Shown in pieces: positions 19,011 through 28,485 of a stretch of 64,000 nt of DNA. The position numbers and the translations under genes were made by a program. The notes beneath the pieces were generated by a model. It searched no databases. It was given only the letters and a program-made list of their open reading frames with translations, and was not told the origin of the DNA. The DNA comes from Bacillota bacterium (GTDB taxonomy: Bacteria > Bacillota > Clostridia > Saccharofermentanales > Fastidiosipilaceae). The stretch lies in NCBI GenBank assembly GCA_030057555.1, contig JASGUU010000087.1, positions 44,623 through 108,622 of the forward strand. Reading direction: 5' to 3'. Positions within the stretch are counted from its first letter, which is position 1, and each line of letters starts with the position of its first letter.

Positions 19011-19901
19011 ATGGCGAAACTGGCATGGATAGGTACGGGTGTGATGGGCCGCCACATGGCGGGACATCTGGCGGCGGCGGGGCATGAGCTCCGGCTCTAC
19101 AACCGCAGTCCGGAGAAGGCCGAGGCAGCGGCGGCAGCGATTACGGCTGCGGGTGGTCTGGGCAAAGCCTGCCCCACGATCGCGGCGGCCGTCGCCGGCT
19201 GTGACGCCGTCTTTGTGATGGTCGGACTGCCGTCGGATGTGGCGGAGGTCTTCCGCGGACCGGAGGGCATTCTGGCCCGGGCGCCCAGGGGCTCGCTCGC
19301 CGTCGACATGACGACCTCGTCGCCTGAGCTCGCCGCCGAACTCTACCGCGAGGGCAAAGAGCGCGGCATCCGCGTCCTGGACGCGCCGGTTTCGGGCGGC
19401 GACAGCGGCGCCCGCGCCGGCACGCTCTCCGTGATGGTGGGCGGAGATGAGGCGGACTTTGCAGAAATTAGAAAATGGATCGACTGCTTCAGCAGCTCCG
19501 TGACCTATCTGGGACCTGCCGGCTTCGGACAGCACTGCAAAGCCGCCAACCAGATCGCGGTGGCCGGTGCGACGGCGGCGATGACCGAGGCGCTCGTCTA
19601 TGCCGAGCGGACGGGACTCGATCCCGAGCGCATGCTGGCGGCGATCACGGGCGGGGCGGCCGGCTCCTGGCAGCTCGCGAACATGGCGCCGCGGGTGCTG
19701 GCGGGGGATTTCGCACCGGGCTTCTTCGTGCGCCACTTCATTAAGGATATGAAGATCATCCACGACGAGATGGCGCGGCGGGGGACGACGCTGACAATGC
19801 TCGAGGCGGTGCTGGGGATGTATCGGGATTTCGCGGCGGCGGGGCATGAGGCCGACGGAACGCAGGCCCTGATCGAGCTCTATCGGGCGGAGGCGGACTA
19901 G
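19011..19901 (+). CDS. NAD(P)-dependent beta-hydroxyacid dehydrogenase
   Basis: A 296-residue dehydrogenase of the 3-hydroxyisobutyrate/tartronate semialdehyde reductase family. The Rossmann motif is WIGTGVMGRHMAGHLAAAGH at the N-terminus. The substrate motif is DAPVSGGDSGARAGTLSVMVGG, and the catalytic Lys is in GQHCKAANQ. The ATG at 19011 has AGAGGAGGTG upstream; a GTG at 19002 is embedded in that site. The reaction is probably oxidation or reduction of a 3-hydroxyacid; the substrate is undetermined. It is convergent with, and overlaps by 4 bp, the next gene. Confidence 0.88.
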   Translation: MAKLAWIGTGVMGRHMAGHLAAAGHELRLYNRSPEKAEAAAAAITAAGGLGKACPTIAAAVAGCDAVFVMVGLPSDVAEVFRGPEGILARAPRGSLAVDMTTSSPELAAELYREGKERGIRVLDAPVSGGDSGARAGTLSVMVGGDEADFAEIRKWIDCFSSSVTYLGPAGFGQHCKAANQIAVAGATAAMTEALVYAERTGLDPERMLAAITGGAAGSWQLANMAPRVLAGDFAPGFFVRHFIKDMKIIHDEMARRGTTLTMLEAVLGMYRDFAAAGHEADGTQALIELYRAEAD

Positions 19902-20467
19902 GACCGGCGCAGGAGGAGGCCTGCGAGGATGTGCTGCACGCCCTGAAGCACCAGTGTCAGGGCGAGCGGGACGGCGAGGGCGTCGGGGCGGGTGAAGCTG
20001 AACAGCAGGAGACTCGTGCCGAGGATGAGCAGGACGAGGGCGAGGCCGCCGCGGATGAGGCCGAGGGTGGAGGTCGGACGGCGGCGTGCGGTCAGCATCA
20101 GGGTGCCGGCGGCATCAAGGAGGATGAGGACGGCGACGACGCGCAACAGCCAGAGGTGCAGCGGGACGGTGGTCGCACTGTCGGGGCCGAGGGCGACGCC
20201 GATGAGGATGAGGCCGCCAAGGCTGAGCAGGGTGCCGGTGAGGGCGAGAAGCAGAGTGCGTGGCAGGTGGTTTTCCTGCGCCTGCACGTAGAGGGTGATG
20301 AAGCTGAGGCCGCGCAGCAGGGTGGCGACGCCGAGGGCGAGTGTCAGCAGGGCGAGTGTCTGCGCGAGATCATGGAGGCTGAGCAGGGCGACGGCACAGA
20401 GCACAACACCCACAAACAGGTGGAGCATACGGATTTTTTTCGAGTCAAGCCAGGGGGATGTCTTCAT
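19898..20467 (-). CDS. HdeD/DUF308-like membrane protein
   Basis: A 189-residue protein made almost entirely of paired hydrophobic helices (about six). The repeated GLALVLLILG-like helices resemble the DUF308 repeats of HdeD. The ATG at 20467 (MKTSPWLDSKK) has CGGAGA at a suitable distance; longer reading in frame has no homology. Function is unknown; HdeD in enterobacteria is linked to acid resistance. Confidence 0.65.
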   Translation of the reverse strand: MKTSPWLDSKKIRMLHLFVGVVLCAVALLSLHDLAQTLALLTLALGVATLLRGLSFITLYVQAQENHLPRTLLLALTGTLLSLGGLILIGVALGPDSATTVPLHLWLLRVVAVLILLDAAGTLMLTARRRPTSTLGLIRGGLALVLLILGTSLLLFSFTRPDALAVPLALTLVLQGVQHILAGLLLRRS

Positions 20468-21031
20468 GGGTCGTCTCCGCGTTTGCCATCGGGGGATCAG
20501 GAGCGGCTGCCTCCAGTGTAGCGTACATTGGGACGCATGGATGGTTACATGGATATGACAGCGCAGCAGGGGCAGATTCCTCGATTCCCGGAGTGATGGC
20601 AAAAGCTGCATCTGTCAGAGCCCTGTTCGCTGGCCTGATACTGCCCCCGGCAGGGCAGATCGGGGCAGGATAGGAAAGGTGTTCAGGTGGATGAAAGCTC
20701 CATGGATATGAAATGGCTGTGGGTGTACAGCTTGTCCAATCAGGAGTGCAGGAAGCCGATGATGAAAAATTGACATGCGCTCTCCCGTTGCTGATCTGTG
20801 TTTGAGAACGGCAGCTGCGCAAAAACTCCGTCAGAGGAATTGATACTTCAGCAGTCGCCCGCAGGTTCCATGGTTCACGTCTTTTAACCTTACCTCGATT
20901 CAGTAGCCTGACCCATGTAGCTGCAACCTGCAGCGGGACAGGTGCTCTGCTGGTATACTTTATGTTCGTTTGAGGCAGAACCTCAGCGGTGGCCGGGCGC
21001 CCCGCCGAAACGACTACGAGGAGTGACCCCG
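20468..21031. other. 564-bp spacer without a gene
   Basis: Lies between the divergent DUF308 and pepF genes and should hold both promoters. A TATACT hexamer at 20954 may serve pepF but lacks a convincing -35. No repeat or RNA gene was recognised. Confidence 0.5.
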
Positions 21032-22882
21032 ATGAGCCAGGAATCCACAGCAGCCGTTGCCATCCCGAATCGCAGTGATGTCCCTGAATACGAGACCTGG
21101 GATCTGACGCCGGTCTTCGCGGACGATGCTGCCGCGGCCGCCGCCCATACCGCGATCGAGGCTGAGCTGCCCGCCCTCGCCGCCTATGCCGGCCGTCTCG
21201 GCGAATCCGCCTCCACGCTCGCCGAAGCCCTGATTCTGCGCGACGACCTCGAGCGCCGCCTCTCGCTGGTCTACCTCTACGCCCATCTGCGCCACGACGA
21301 GGACAGCCAGAACCAGACATATGTCGCACTGGAGGCCCGCGCCCGCGCCCTGGTCACCCGCTATCAGACAGCTGTCTCCTGGTTCGCTCCCGAACTCGCG
21401 ATGCTCGATCCCGCCCTGCTCGCACGCTTTCTGACGGAGGACCGCCGCCTCGCCGTCTACCGCCATGCCCTTGGCGACATCGCCCGCCGCCACCCCCATA
21501 TTCTGAGCCTCCCCGAAGAGAAGCTCCTCGCCCGCACCGGCGAGGTCATGAGCAGCAGCCGAACCATCTTCAACACGCTCAACAACGCCGATCTCGTCTT
21601 CCCGCAGATCCGCGACGAGGAGGGCCGCGAGGTCGAACTCAGCCATGCCCGCTACGGCCGCTTCCTTGAGAGCCGCGATCCCCGCGTGCGCCGCGATGCC
21701 TTCACCGGCCTCTACAGCGTCTACGCCCAGTTCCGCAACACCTTCGCCGCCACGCTCTCCGCCACGGTCAAGCAGCACAACGCCCTTGCCGAAAGCCGCG
21801 GCTATTCCAGCGCCCGCGCCCGGGCCCTCTTCGACGCCCCCATCCCCGAGGCCGTCTACGACAATCTCGTCGCCACGATCAACAGCCGCCTCGACCTGCT
21901 GCATGACTATGTCGCCCTGCGCCGCGAACTCATGGGCCTCGAAGAAGTCCACAGCTACGATCTCTATGTCCCGATCGTCCCCCGTGTCGATGTCCGCTAC
22001 AGCTTCACGGAGGCCCGCGATCTTCTTGGCAAAGCTCTCGCGCCTCTCGGCTCCGACTATCTCGCCCTGCTCGAGCGCGCCTTTACCGAGCGCTGGATCG
22101 ACTATGCCGACAACCGCGGGAAGCGCAGCGGTGCCTATTCGAGCGGCAGCTACGGTACGCCGCCCTACATCCTGATGAACTGGCAGGGCACGCTGGACAA
22201 TGTCTACACCCTGGCTCACGAACTCGGCCACAGCATGCACTCCTGGTACACCCATCAGAACCAGCCCTATGTCTACTCCGACTATGCGATCTTTCTCGCC
22301 GAGATTGCCTCGACGACCAACGAGAATCTGCTCACCGACTACCTGCTGCGGACGGAGAACGACCCCCGCCTCCGCGCCTATGTCATCAATCACTACCTCG
22401 ACGGGGTGAAGGGCACGGTCTTCCGCCAGACCCAGTTCGCTGAATTCGAGCAGCTCATCCATGAGGCCGACCGCGAGGGCACGGCGCTGACCGCCGCCTG
22501 GCTCTCGGAGCAATACGCCGGGCTCAACCGCCGCTACTACGGTCCGGCGCTGAGCTTTGACGAGGAAATCGCCCTCGAGTGGGCGCGCATCCCCCATTTC
22601 TATCTCAACTTCTACGTCTACCAGTATGCGACGGGCTTCAGTGCGGCGACGGCCTTCGCCGAACAGATCCTCACGGAGGGTGAACCCGCCGTTCAGCGTT
22701 ATATTGGCTTCCTGCGGGCCGGCTCCTCGGCCTGGCCGCTTGATGTCCTGCGGGAGGCGGGCCTCGACATGACGAGCCCCGCGCCCATCGCCGCGACACT
22801 CGACCGCTTCGCGGACTATCTGGCGCAGTTCCGCGACCTGCTCGCGGACCCCGCGGCCGCGGCCAGAGGCGGTTCCGCATGA
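21032..22882 (+). CDS. pepF: Oligoendopeptidase F (M3 family)
   Basis: A 616-residue zinc peptidase that degrades short peptides in the cytoplasm. The HEXXH motif is HELGHSMHSWYT, followed downstream by the third ligand Glu in IFLAEIASTTNE. The N-terminal helical domain and the family's EYETWDLTPVF start are present. The ATG at 21032 has GAGGAGTG upstream. Its stop overlaps the next gene by 4 bp, so pepF-yjjG-dgt form an operon. Confidence 0.94.
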   Translation: MSQESTAAVAIPNRSDVPEYETWDLTPVFADDAAAAAAHTAIEAELPALAAYAGRLGESASTLAEALILRDDLERRLSLVYLYAHLRHDEDSQNQTYVALEARARALVTRYQTAVSWFAPELAMLDPALLARFLTEDRRLAVYRHALGDIARRHPHILSLPEEKLLARTGEVMSSSRTIFNTLNNADLVFPQIRDEEGREVELSHARYGRFLESRDPRVRRDAFTGLYSVYAQFRNTFAATLSATVKQHNALAESRGYSSARARALFDAPIPEAVYDNLVATINSRLDLLHDYVALRRELMGLEEVHSYDLYVPIVPRVDVRYSFTEARDLLGKALAPLGSDYLALLERAFTERWIDYADNRGKRSGAYSSGSYGTPPYILMNWQGTLDNVYTLAHELGHSMHSWYTHQNQPYVYSDYAIFLAEIASTTNENLLTDYLLRTENDPRLRAYVINHYLDGVKGTVFRQTQFAEFEQLIHEADREGTALTAAWLSEQYAGLNRRYYGPALSFDEEIALEWARIPHFYLNFYVYQYATGFSAATAFAEQILTEGEPAVQRYIGFLRAGSSAWPLDVLREAGLDMTSPAPIAATLDRFADYLAQFRDLLADPAAAARGGSA

Positions 22883-23619
22883 GCTACCGTATCCTGCTCA
22901 TCGATGCCGACGACACCGTCTTCGACTTTCGGCGCGCGGAGCGTCTCGCCCTCACAGCCATGCTGACGGCGCGGCGTCTCCCGGTCACGCCGGAGGTGCA
23001 GGACTTCTACACCATGACCAACCTCAAGCTCTGGAAGCAGCTGGAGCAGGGCCGGCTGAGCCGTGACGAGATCCTGACACGGCGCTTCGCCGCCCTGATC
23101 GACTACATCCGCCGCGAGTCGGACTGGCATCCCGAATGGGAGCTCGCCGGGCGCGACTGGGCGGCCGAGGACAGCCGCCTCCTCAACCGCCTCTACCTTG
23201 ACGAGCTCGCCCGGCAGCCCACGCTGCTGCCGCAGGTCGAGGAGACGCTCCCCTTCCTCGCCGCGCGCTGCCGCCTCTTCCTGATCACGAACGGTGTCAC
23301 CCGTGTCCAGCGCGGCCGCCTCGCGCTCTCGCCTGTGGCCCGCCACTTCGAGGATGTCTTTGTTTCCGAGGAGCTCGGCGTCGACAAGCCCGACCCCCTT
23401 TTCTTCGAGCGCGTGCTGGCCGCCATCGGCCCGGCCGATCGCGCCGACATTCTGGTCGTCGGCGACAGCCTGACGGCCGATATCCGCGGCGCGGAAAATG
23501 CGGGGCTCGATTCGGTCTGGATGAATTTCGCCAGGCGCGATCTCCCCGCCGACTGTCCGCAGCCGACCTATATCGTGTCGTCCTGGCACGAGCTCGCCGC
23601 CCTGATCGCAGGAGGCTGA
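22879..23619 (+). CDS. yjjG: YjjG-family HAD nucleotidase
   Basis: A 246-residue HAD phosphatase. Motif I is LLIDADDTVFDF, motif II LFLITNGVT, motif III Lys in GVDKPDPLFFERVL, and motif IV VVGDSLTADIRGAENAGL. The F-D-F after motif I and the helical cap match YjjG, which removes phosphate from non-canonical pyrimidine nucleotides. It is coupled to pepF by ATGA overlap and followed 5 bp later by dgt, suggesting nucleotide-pool housekeeping. Confidence 0.88.
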   Translation: MSYRILLIDADDTVFDFRRAERLALTAMLTARRLPVTPEVQDFYTMTNLKLWKQLEQGRLSRDEILTRRFAALIDYIRRESDWHPEWELAGRDWAAEDSRLLNRLYLDELARQPTLLPQVEETLPFLAARCRLFLITNGVTRVQRGRLALSPVARHFEDVFVSEELGVDKPDPLFFERVLAAIGPADRADILVVGDSLTADIRGAENAGLDSVWMNFARRDLPADCPQPTYIVSSWHELAALIAGG

Positions 23620-23624
23620 CAGAA

Positions 23625-25118
23625 ATGGGAGCGAAGACAGACAGCCGTCAGGCCTACAGCTGGGAGCGCCTGCTCTCTCCCGTCCGGGCACGCGACTATG
23701 CCCGTGGCAACCGGGGCGGGGGAGAGGCCGCGCCGGGTGCCCGGCCCCGCAGCGGCGACTATCGAAACCCCTTCGAGCGCGACTATCACCGCATCGTCAC
23801 CTCCGCCTCCTTCCGACGTCTGCAGGACAAGACCCAGGTCTTCCCCCTCGAGCGCAGCGATTTCGTCCGCACCCGCCTGACCCATTCGCTCGAGGTCTCC
23901 TCGCTGGCCCGCTCCCTCGGCCAGCTGATGGCCCACGAGGTGCGCCGCCGCGGGCTCGACCCCACACTCGACGGCCGCGTCGCGGGCGAGCTCTGCGATC
24001 TCCTGCTCGCCGCCGGTCTGGTCCACGATATCGGCAATCCGCCCTTTGGCCACTACGGCGAGACCACCATCCGCGACTGGTTTCGCAAGCACCTGCCGAC
24101 CCTCGAATACCGCGGTGCCCCGCTGACGCGTCTGCTCACACCGGCGATGCAGGCCGACTTCCTTCATTTCGAGGGCAATGCCGAGGCCCTGCGCGTCCTC
24201 TCGAAGCTGCACTTTCTGGTGGATGAGTACGGCATGAACCTGACGCTGCCGCTTATCGGCTGCCTGATCAAGTACCCGGTGGCCTCGACCGACATCGACC
24301 CCGCCTCTCCGAACATCTGCCACCATAAGCTCGGCTGGTTTCAGGCCGACAGCGAACTGGTCGCCGCCGTTGCCGCCGTCACCGGCGTCAGCGGTGCCCG
24401 CCACCCGCTGACCTGGCTGCTCGAGGCCGCCGACGACATCGCCTACCGCACCGCCGATATCGAGGATGCCTATAAAAAGGGCCACTTCACCTACGGCGAA
24501 TTCCGCGACGCCCTCGGCGCCGAGGCGCCCACCATGGCGGACGCGCTGCCCGCCCAGGTCGCGCGCTATGGGGAATGGCTGGACGAACTCGACCGGCTGC
24601 TCGTCGAAGGCCGCGAACGCGCCCTCGAACAGCCCGAGTTCTATGCCCTGCAGAACTGGATGATCCGCCTCCAGTCCGACCTCCTGAACGCTGTTGCCGC
24701 AGCCTTCGCCGACCACTATCCGGCGATCATGAACGGCAGTCATGAAGAGGAGCTCTTTGCCGGCCTCGCCTCCGAACCCGTCCTGACGGCTCTCGGCACA
24801 ATCGCCTACCGCTATGTCTTCACCTCGCGCCCGATCATCCAGATGGAGATCCAGGCCAACACCATCATCGGCGGCCTGCTCGACAAGTTCATCCCCGCCG
24901 CCATCTACTGGCGCACCGAGGTGGAGCAGTCCTCACTCGAGCCGCGCCTGATGTCCATCGTCTCGGAGAACTTCCGCGCCAGCTACGACATCCATGCCCG
25001 CGGGCAGGACGAAGTCTGGCGCCTCTACCTCCGCCTCCTCCTGATCACCGACTATGTCAGCGGGATGACCGACAGCTTCGCCCTCAACCTCTACCGCTCC
25101 ACGCACGGGATTGTCTGA
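23625..25118 (+). CDS. dgt: Deoxyguanosinetriphosphate triphosphohydrolase-like HD protein
   Basis: A 497-residue HD-domain enzyme that hydrolyses dNTPs to nucleoside and triphosphate. The signature FRRLQDKTQVFPLE near residue 65, RTRLTHSLEVS, and the HD motif LVHDIGNPPFGHYGE near residue 134 are all present, followed by the DDIAYRTADIEDA motif. Ribosome-binding site AGGAGG. The length fits the longer, non-YfbR group of dGTPases. It shares an operon with yjjG. Confidence 0.93.
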   Translation: MGAKTDSRQAYSWERLLSPVRARDYARGNRGGGEAAPGARPRSGDYRNPFERDYHRIVTSASFRRLQDKTQVFPLERSDFVRTRLTHSLEVSSLARSLGQLMAHEVRRRGLDPTLDGRVAGELCDLLLAAGLVHDIGNPPFGHYGETTIRDWFRKHLPTLEYRGAPLTRLLTPAMQADFLHFEGNAEALRVLSKLHFLVDEYGMNLTLPLIGCLIKYPVASTDIDPASPNICHHKLGWFQADSELVAAVAAVTGVSGARHPLTWLLEAADDIAYRTADIEDAYKKGHFTYGEFRDALGAEAPTMADALPAQVARYGEWLDELDRLLVEGRERALEQPEFYALQNWMIRLQSDLLNAVAAAFADHYPAIMNGSHEEELFAGLASEPVLTALGTIAYRYVFTSRPIIQMEIQANTIIGGLLDKFIPAAIYWRTEVEQSSLEPRLMSIVSENFRASYDIHARGQDEVWRLYLRLLLITDYVSGMTDSFALNLYRSTHGIV

Positions 25119-25120
25119 AG

Positions 25121-26197
25121 TCAGGTGGCGGGCTTTGCCTGGATGCCGTCCACCAGACCCTTCAGATATGCCGTGAAATAGGCCTCGCAGCTGTAGTGGC
25201 CGCCCACCATGTCGATGAGGTGGTCATTCATGACGGCGCCATCGAAGCCTCCTTCATGCAAAGCCCGCACCACCCCCGCCATGTCCCCATAGCCGGCATC
25301 CGGGAAGGTTTCCGAGAAGCCGCCGGGCGAGGCGAGAGGCCGGGTGACGTTGCGCAGATGCAGTTTGAAGAGGCGTCCCTGCGGCAGGAAGTGGCGGATG
25401 AACTCCTCCGGCGTTGAGCCCGCGCTCCCGCCGCCCTGCAGCCAGCAGCCGACACAGAGGCAGGCGCCGATGTTGGGCGAGTCGGCGTAGTCGAGGGCGC
25501 GTTTGTAGCCGTCAAAGGTGCCGAAGAGCGTCCGCGGCACCCCGCCAATCGCGATGGCGGGCGGGTCGTCGGGATGGATGCCGATGCGCACACCCGCGTC
25601 CTCGGCGACCGGGATCACCTGGTCGATGAAGTAGCGGAAGTTGTCCCAGATCTCCGCCTCGCTGTAGGGACGGCCATGACTCAGCGGCCCTTCGTAGCTT
25701 TCACCGTTCCAGAAGCCGCGGTGGGGACTTTCGAGGTTCAGGCCTCCCGCCGTCGCCCCGCCGCGCACCGGGCGGCGCTCGAAGTCGCGCCAGATCCCGT
25801 TGCCCATGTGGGCGTAGGTGGCGTAGTGGATGCCCGCTTCGCCGAGGTCACGGATGTACTGGAGGTAGCGGGCGATGAGGGCGTCGCGGCCCTCGAGGCC
25901 GAGGGTCACCGGCGGCATGTTGTGCAGCTCGTCGTTTGCGAGACGGTAGATTTTGAGGCCGTACTCACCGAGCTTGTCGGCCAGCGCGCGGTAGCAGGCG
26001 GCGGAGTGCTCCGGTACCTGATGCGAGCCGATCATGACCCACTCGATGCCCATCTGCAGCAGGAAGTTGACGCCCGTCTCGTCAACCTGAATGCTGCCGT
26101 CCGCAGCGCGCGTGACGGGGCCCTCCATCTTCGTCCCCACCTGAATGCCGGGTCGGGAGTTCGTGTAGCCGGGAATGGTCTTGCTGTCGTAACTCAT
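25121..26197 (-). CDS. Mannonate dehydratase-like (UxuA family) TIM-barrel enzyme
   Basis: A 358-residue xylose-isomerase-like barrel. The motifs IGIHPDDPPAIAIGGVPR, KLHLRNVTR and VMNDHL correspond to the metal-binding segments of mannonate dehydratase, which converts D-mannonate to 2-keto-3-deoxygluconate in hexuronate catabolism. Spacing and length fit UxuA, but the N-terminus is divergent and the other uxu genes are absent, so the substrate may be another sugar acid. AAAGGAAA precedes the ATG. Convergent with dgt, 2 bp apart. Confidence 0.75.
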   Translation of the reverse strand: MSYDSKTIPGYTNSRPGIQVGTKMEGPVTRAADGSIQVDETGVNFLLQMGIEWVMIGSHQVPEHSAACYRALADKLGEYGLKIYRLANDELHNMPPVTLGLEGRDALIARYLQYIRDLGEAGIHYATYAHMGNGIWRDFERRPVRGGATAGGLNLESPHRGFWNGESYEGPLSHGRPYSEAEIWDNFRYFIDQVIPVAEDAGVRIGIHPDDPPAIAIGGVPRTLFGTFDGYKRALDYADSPNIGACLCVGCWLQGGGSAGSTPEEFIRHFLPQGRLFKLHLRNVTRPLASPGGFSETFPDAGYGDMAGVVRALHEGGFDGAVMNDHLIDMVGGHYSCEAYFTAYLKGLVDGIQAKPAT

Positions 26198-27156
26198 GGC
26201 TGTTTCCTTTCACCTGGGCGGCGCCGCTTGTTTTACACACTGCCATGATAGCGCTCCGGCGGCAGCGGCGGGCGTGGAAAAGCGGAGCTGCCGGCGGGTT
26301 TTCAGGAGTACAAGGATGGCAGCGGAATGCCCGGCTGAGCAAAATTTATGCTCTGGACGGGTCGCGGGAGCTCTCGGTCGTGTTTTGCTGCCCAGAGCGT
26401 AAAAAATGCACAGAAAAGATTTCGGTTGCAGAGAGGGGAAAGCAGAATAATGCCAGTGCCTCCACATACGCGACAGGCTTTATCCGCAAAAAAACAGTCA
26501 GAATCGAATGCTAAAGGAACCCGGCTTAGCGTCCTCTTATGAGAACACAAAACCTTTCGGCAGTCTTTGCCGCACATTATCTCTCGCCACCGTTGCAGAT
26601 GTGAAAAGAAATATGGCGTGAGCGGCGGGCGGCGGAGGAGTGACCAGAACCGAAATGCCTGAGAAAGCAGCAATTGGCTGTTTTCGTGTGGTGCATGGCG
26701 GCACACATGAAGTCTCACTGTTTCAGATATTGAGAGTTCTCCCTGCCGCAGCTTTCGGTTTTGTGTTCTTTGTCCTTTGTATCCTGCCGCGCCACCCCAA
26801 AGACGGACGCCGATGGCGTTTCCCTGACTTTGAGGCAGCCTCCTGGAGTTCTCAGGAGCCGGGAAAACGGTGTTTTGGAGAATGGGTAGAGTATGCAGTG
26901 AGCAAAAAAACGAGTTATGTGCCGATTTTTAGGCACAAGTCGAAATTCTGTGCATAGAAGAGGGGTTTTCTGATCAATATTTCGATTTATGCGCCGTTAT
27001 TCGTGTACAAGTCGCTTTTTTGATCACAGGCCTGGTATGCAACAGCTTATTCAGGCAAAGCACATATCCGCCGCCCGTCACCCGCAGTTTTCTGTCACAA
27101 TGATGTGGAAGCATGGCAACTGCAAATTTGCCCTACAGAAACAGGAGATATCAGCG
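26198..27156. other. Lower-GC spacer of about 960 bp
   Basis: No convincing gene. The short ORFs on both strands have no recognisable domain or good ribosome-binding site. The stretch is visibly less GC-rich than the surroundings. Its right end (about 26900-27020) carries a degenerate pair of hairpin repeats, listed separately. Confidence 0.5.
26900..27020. repeat. Decayed pair of 72-bp-spaced hairpin repeats
   Basis: CGAGTTATGTGCCG at 26911 and CGATTTATGCGCCG at 26983 are 72 bp apart, and each is followed by a loop, a matching arm and CAAGTCG. The first copy continues GAAATTCTGTGCA, resembling the TTGAAATTCTGCACA that follows the hairpin in the 71-bp arrays at 42 and 57 kb. Relatedness is inferred by eye. 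Confidence 0.35.
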
Positions 27157-28485
27157 ATGAATCGAAAGTTTTGTTCGCAGCGGCCACGAATTACGCAGGC
27201 ATTCCGCCCGGCTATCGTCCTGATGATCCTTCTCTTCGTCCTCTCCGGCTGCATGCGCTATCGCACGGAGCTGAAGCCAACGACTTCGCGTACACAGGCG
27301 ACCCGGCGGCCATTTGTTACGCCCACTCCGAGCACGACAACGGTGACGGGCACGGAAACAGAAGAAAGCCAGACAATACCTGTGACGACGGCTCCGACGA
27401 CGACTGCGCCGCCCGCTACGGAAACGCCGGAACAGACGACGGGCGAAACGACGGCCGCGTCTACCGGGACAACTTCGGCTGCAACGGAAGAGAGCACAAG
27501 CTCAACGACGGAGGAGCCGACCACAAGCTCGACACCAGAAGAGACGACGACGGAGGAGCCGACCACGAGCACGACACCGGAAGAAACCACGACCGCTCAG
27601 CCGGAAGAGACCACGGCCGCCCCGCCGCCGTTGTGGGAATGGGACGGCACGCCCGTGCCTGATCCGTCAGTACCGGACTACGAAGCACTGCTTGACAGCG
27701 TCAAACTGTTCACCTCGGCCCGCCTGAATCTGCGCACCGGGCCGGGTACGGGACATGGCATCATTCTGACAACGCCCATGGATGTGGAGCTCGATGCCGA
27801 TGAATTCAGGAACCAGGACGGTTGGTTCCCAGTGCGCTACAACGGCCAGGATGGCTATGTGTCGGAAGATTTCGTCGAGTATTTCATTTTGGGGCAAATA
27901 CCGTCGTACAGACACTGGTACACGATCTGTGAGATGGATCTGCTGGATGAAAACGATAAGGTGCTCGCCCGGCTTCCGTTTAACACCCGTGTCGAGCCAC
28001 AGATGCGCAATCGCAGAAGCGGACGCTATCGGGTTACGGCCAACGGACAGGAGGGCTATGTACAGGAGGCGAAACTGTCCTTTACTCTGCAGGAGACGAG
28101 AACCGGCTGGCAGACCGTCGCCATCCAGCCCGAGCAGCTCTATGGAAACTGGCACCGCGAAACTCTGGATGTATTCGCATCCAGTCCTATATATGGCCAG
28201 TTGGAGTTGCTTCATCTGAACGAAAAGGGCGAATTCATTTTTGCCAGCGGACCGCTTATGAGCGAGTGGTCAGAAATCTCTGGTACCTGGTCGGTCACAG
28301 GTGATCGGCTGGTGCTGAATGTCACACATTCGCGCACATTCGATGAGCAGCAGGCCGAATCCTACAGTCTGGAGTTTGCCGTGTTCCTGTCGCAGGACGG
28401 ACAGAATCTGCAGTTGCGCAGGGTCAATGACGATGGAAACATCAACTGGGACACGGGTATGCCGGACTGTATGATCCGCCAGTAG
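27157..28485 (+). CDS. Surface lipoprotein with Thr/Glu-rich stalk and SH3-like domains
   Basis: A 442-residue predicted lipoprotein. The signal peptide ends LFVLSGCM with a lipobox Cys at about residue 34. Residues about 50-165 are a low-complexity Thr/Ser/Glu/Pro stalk with repeats of the type TTTEEPTTS. Then comes a bacterial SH3 domain (ARLNLRTGPGTG to GQDGYVSEDFVEYF), a second SH3-like segment ending NGQEGYVQEAK, and a C-terminal lipocalin-like beta domain (LYGNWHRETLDVF, GTWSVTGDRLVLN). GGAG lies before the ATG at 27157; the longer upstream ORF is not supported. Probable cell-wall-spanning protein of unknown role, in a lower-GC stretch. Confidence 0.8.
   Translation: MNRKFCSQRPRITQAFRPAIVLMILLFVLSGCMRYRTELKPTTSRTQATRRPFVTPTPSTTTVTGTETEESQTIPVTTAPTTTAPPATETPEQTTGETTAASTGTTSAATEESTSSTTEEPTTSSTPEETTTEEPTTSTTPEETTTAQPEETTAAPPPLWEWDGTPVPDPSVPDYEALLDSVKLFTSARLNLRTGPGTGHGIILTTPMDVELDADEFRNQDGWFPVRYNGQDGYVSEDFVEYFILGQIPSYRHWYTICEMDLLDENDKVLARLPFNTRVEPQMRNRRSGRYRVTANGQEGYVQEAKLSFTLQETRTGWQTVAIQPEQLYGNWHRETLDVFASSPIYGQLELLHLNEKGEFIFASGPLMSEWSEISGTWSVTGDRLVLNVTHSRTFDEQQAESYSLEFAVFLSQDGQNLQLRRVNDDGNINWDTGMPDCMIRQ

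Noticed and set aside
26640..26957. Possible 105-residue plus-strand protein
   Set aside because: Weak start, no domain, overlapped by a similar minus-strand ORF; composition looks non-coding.
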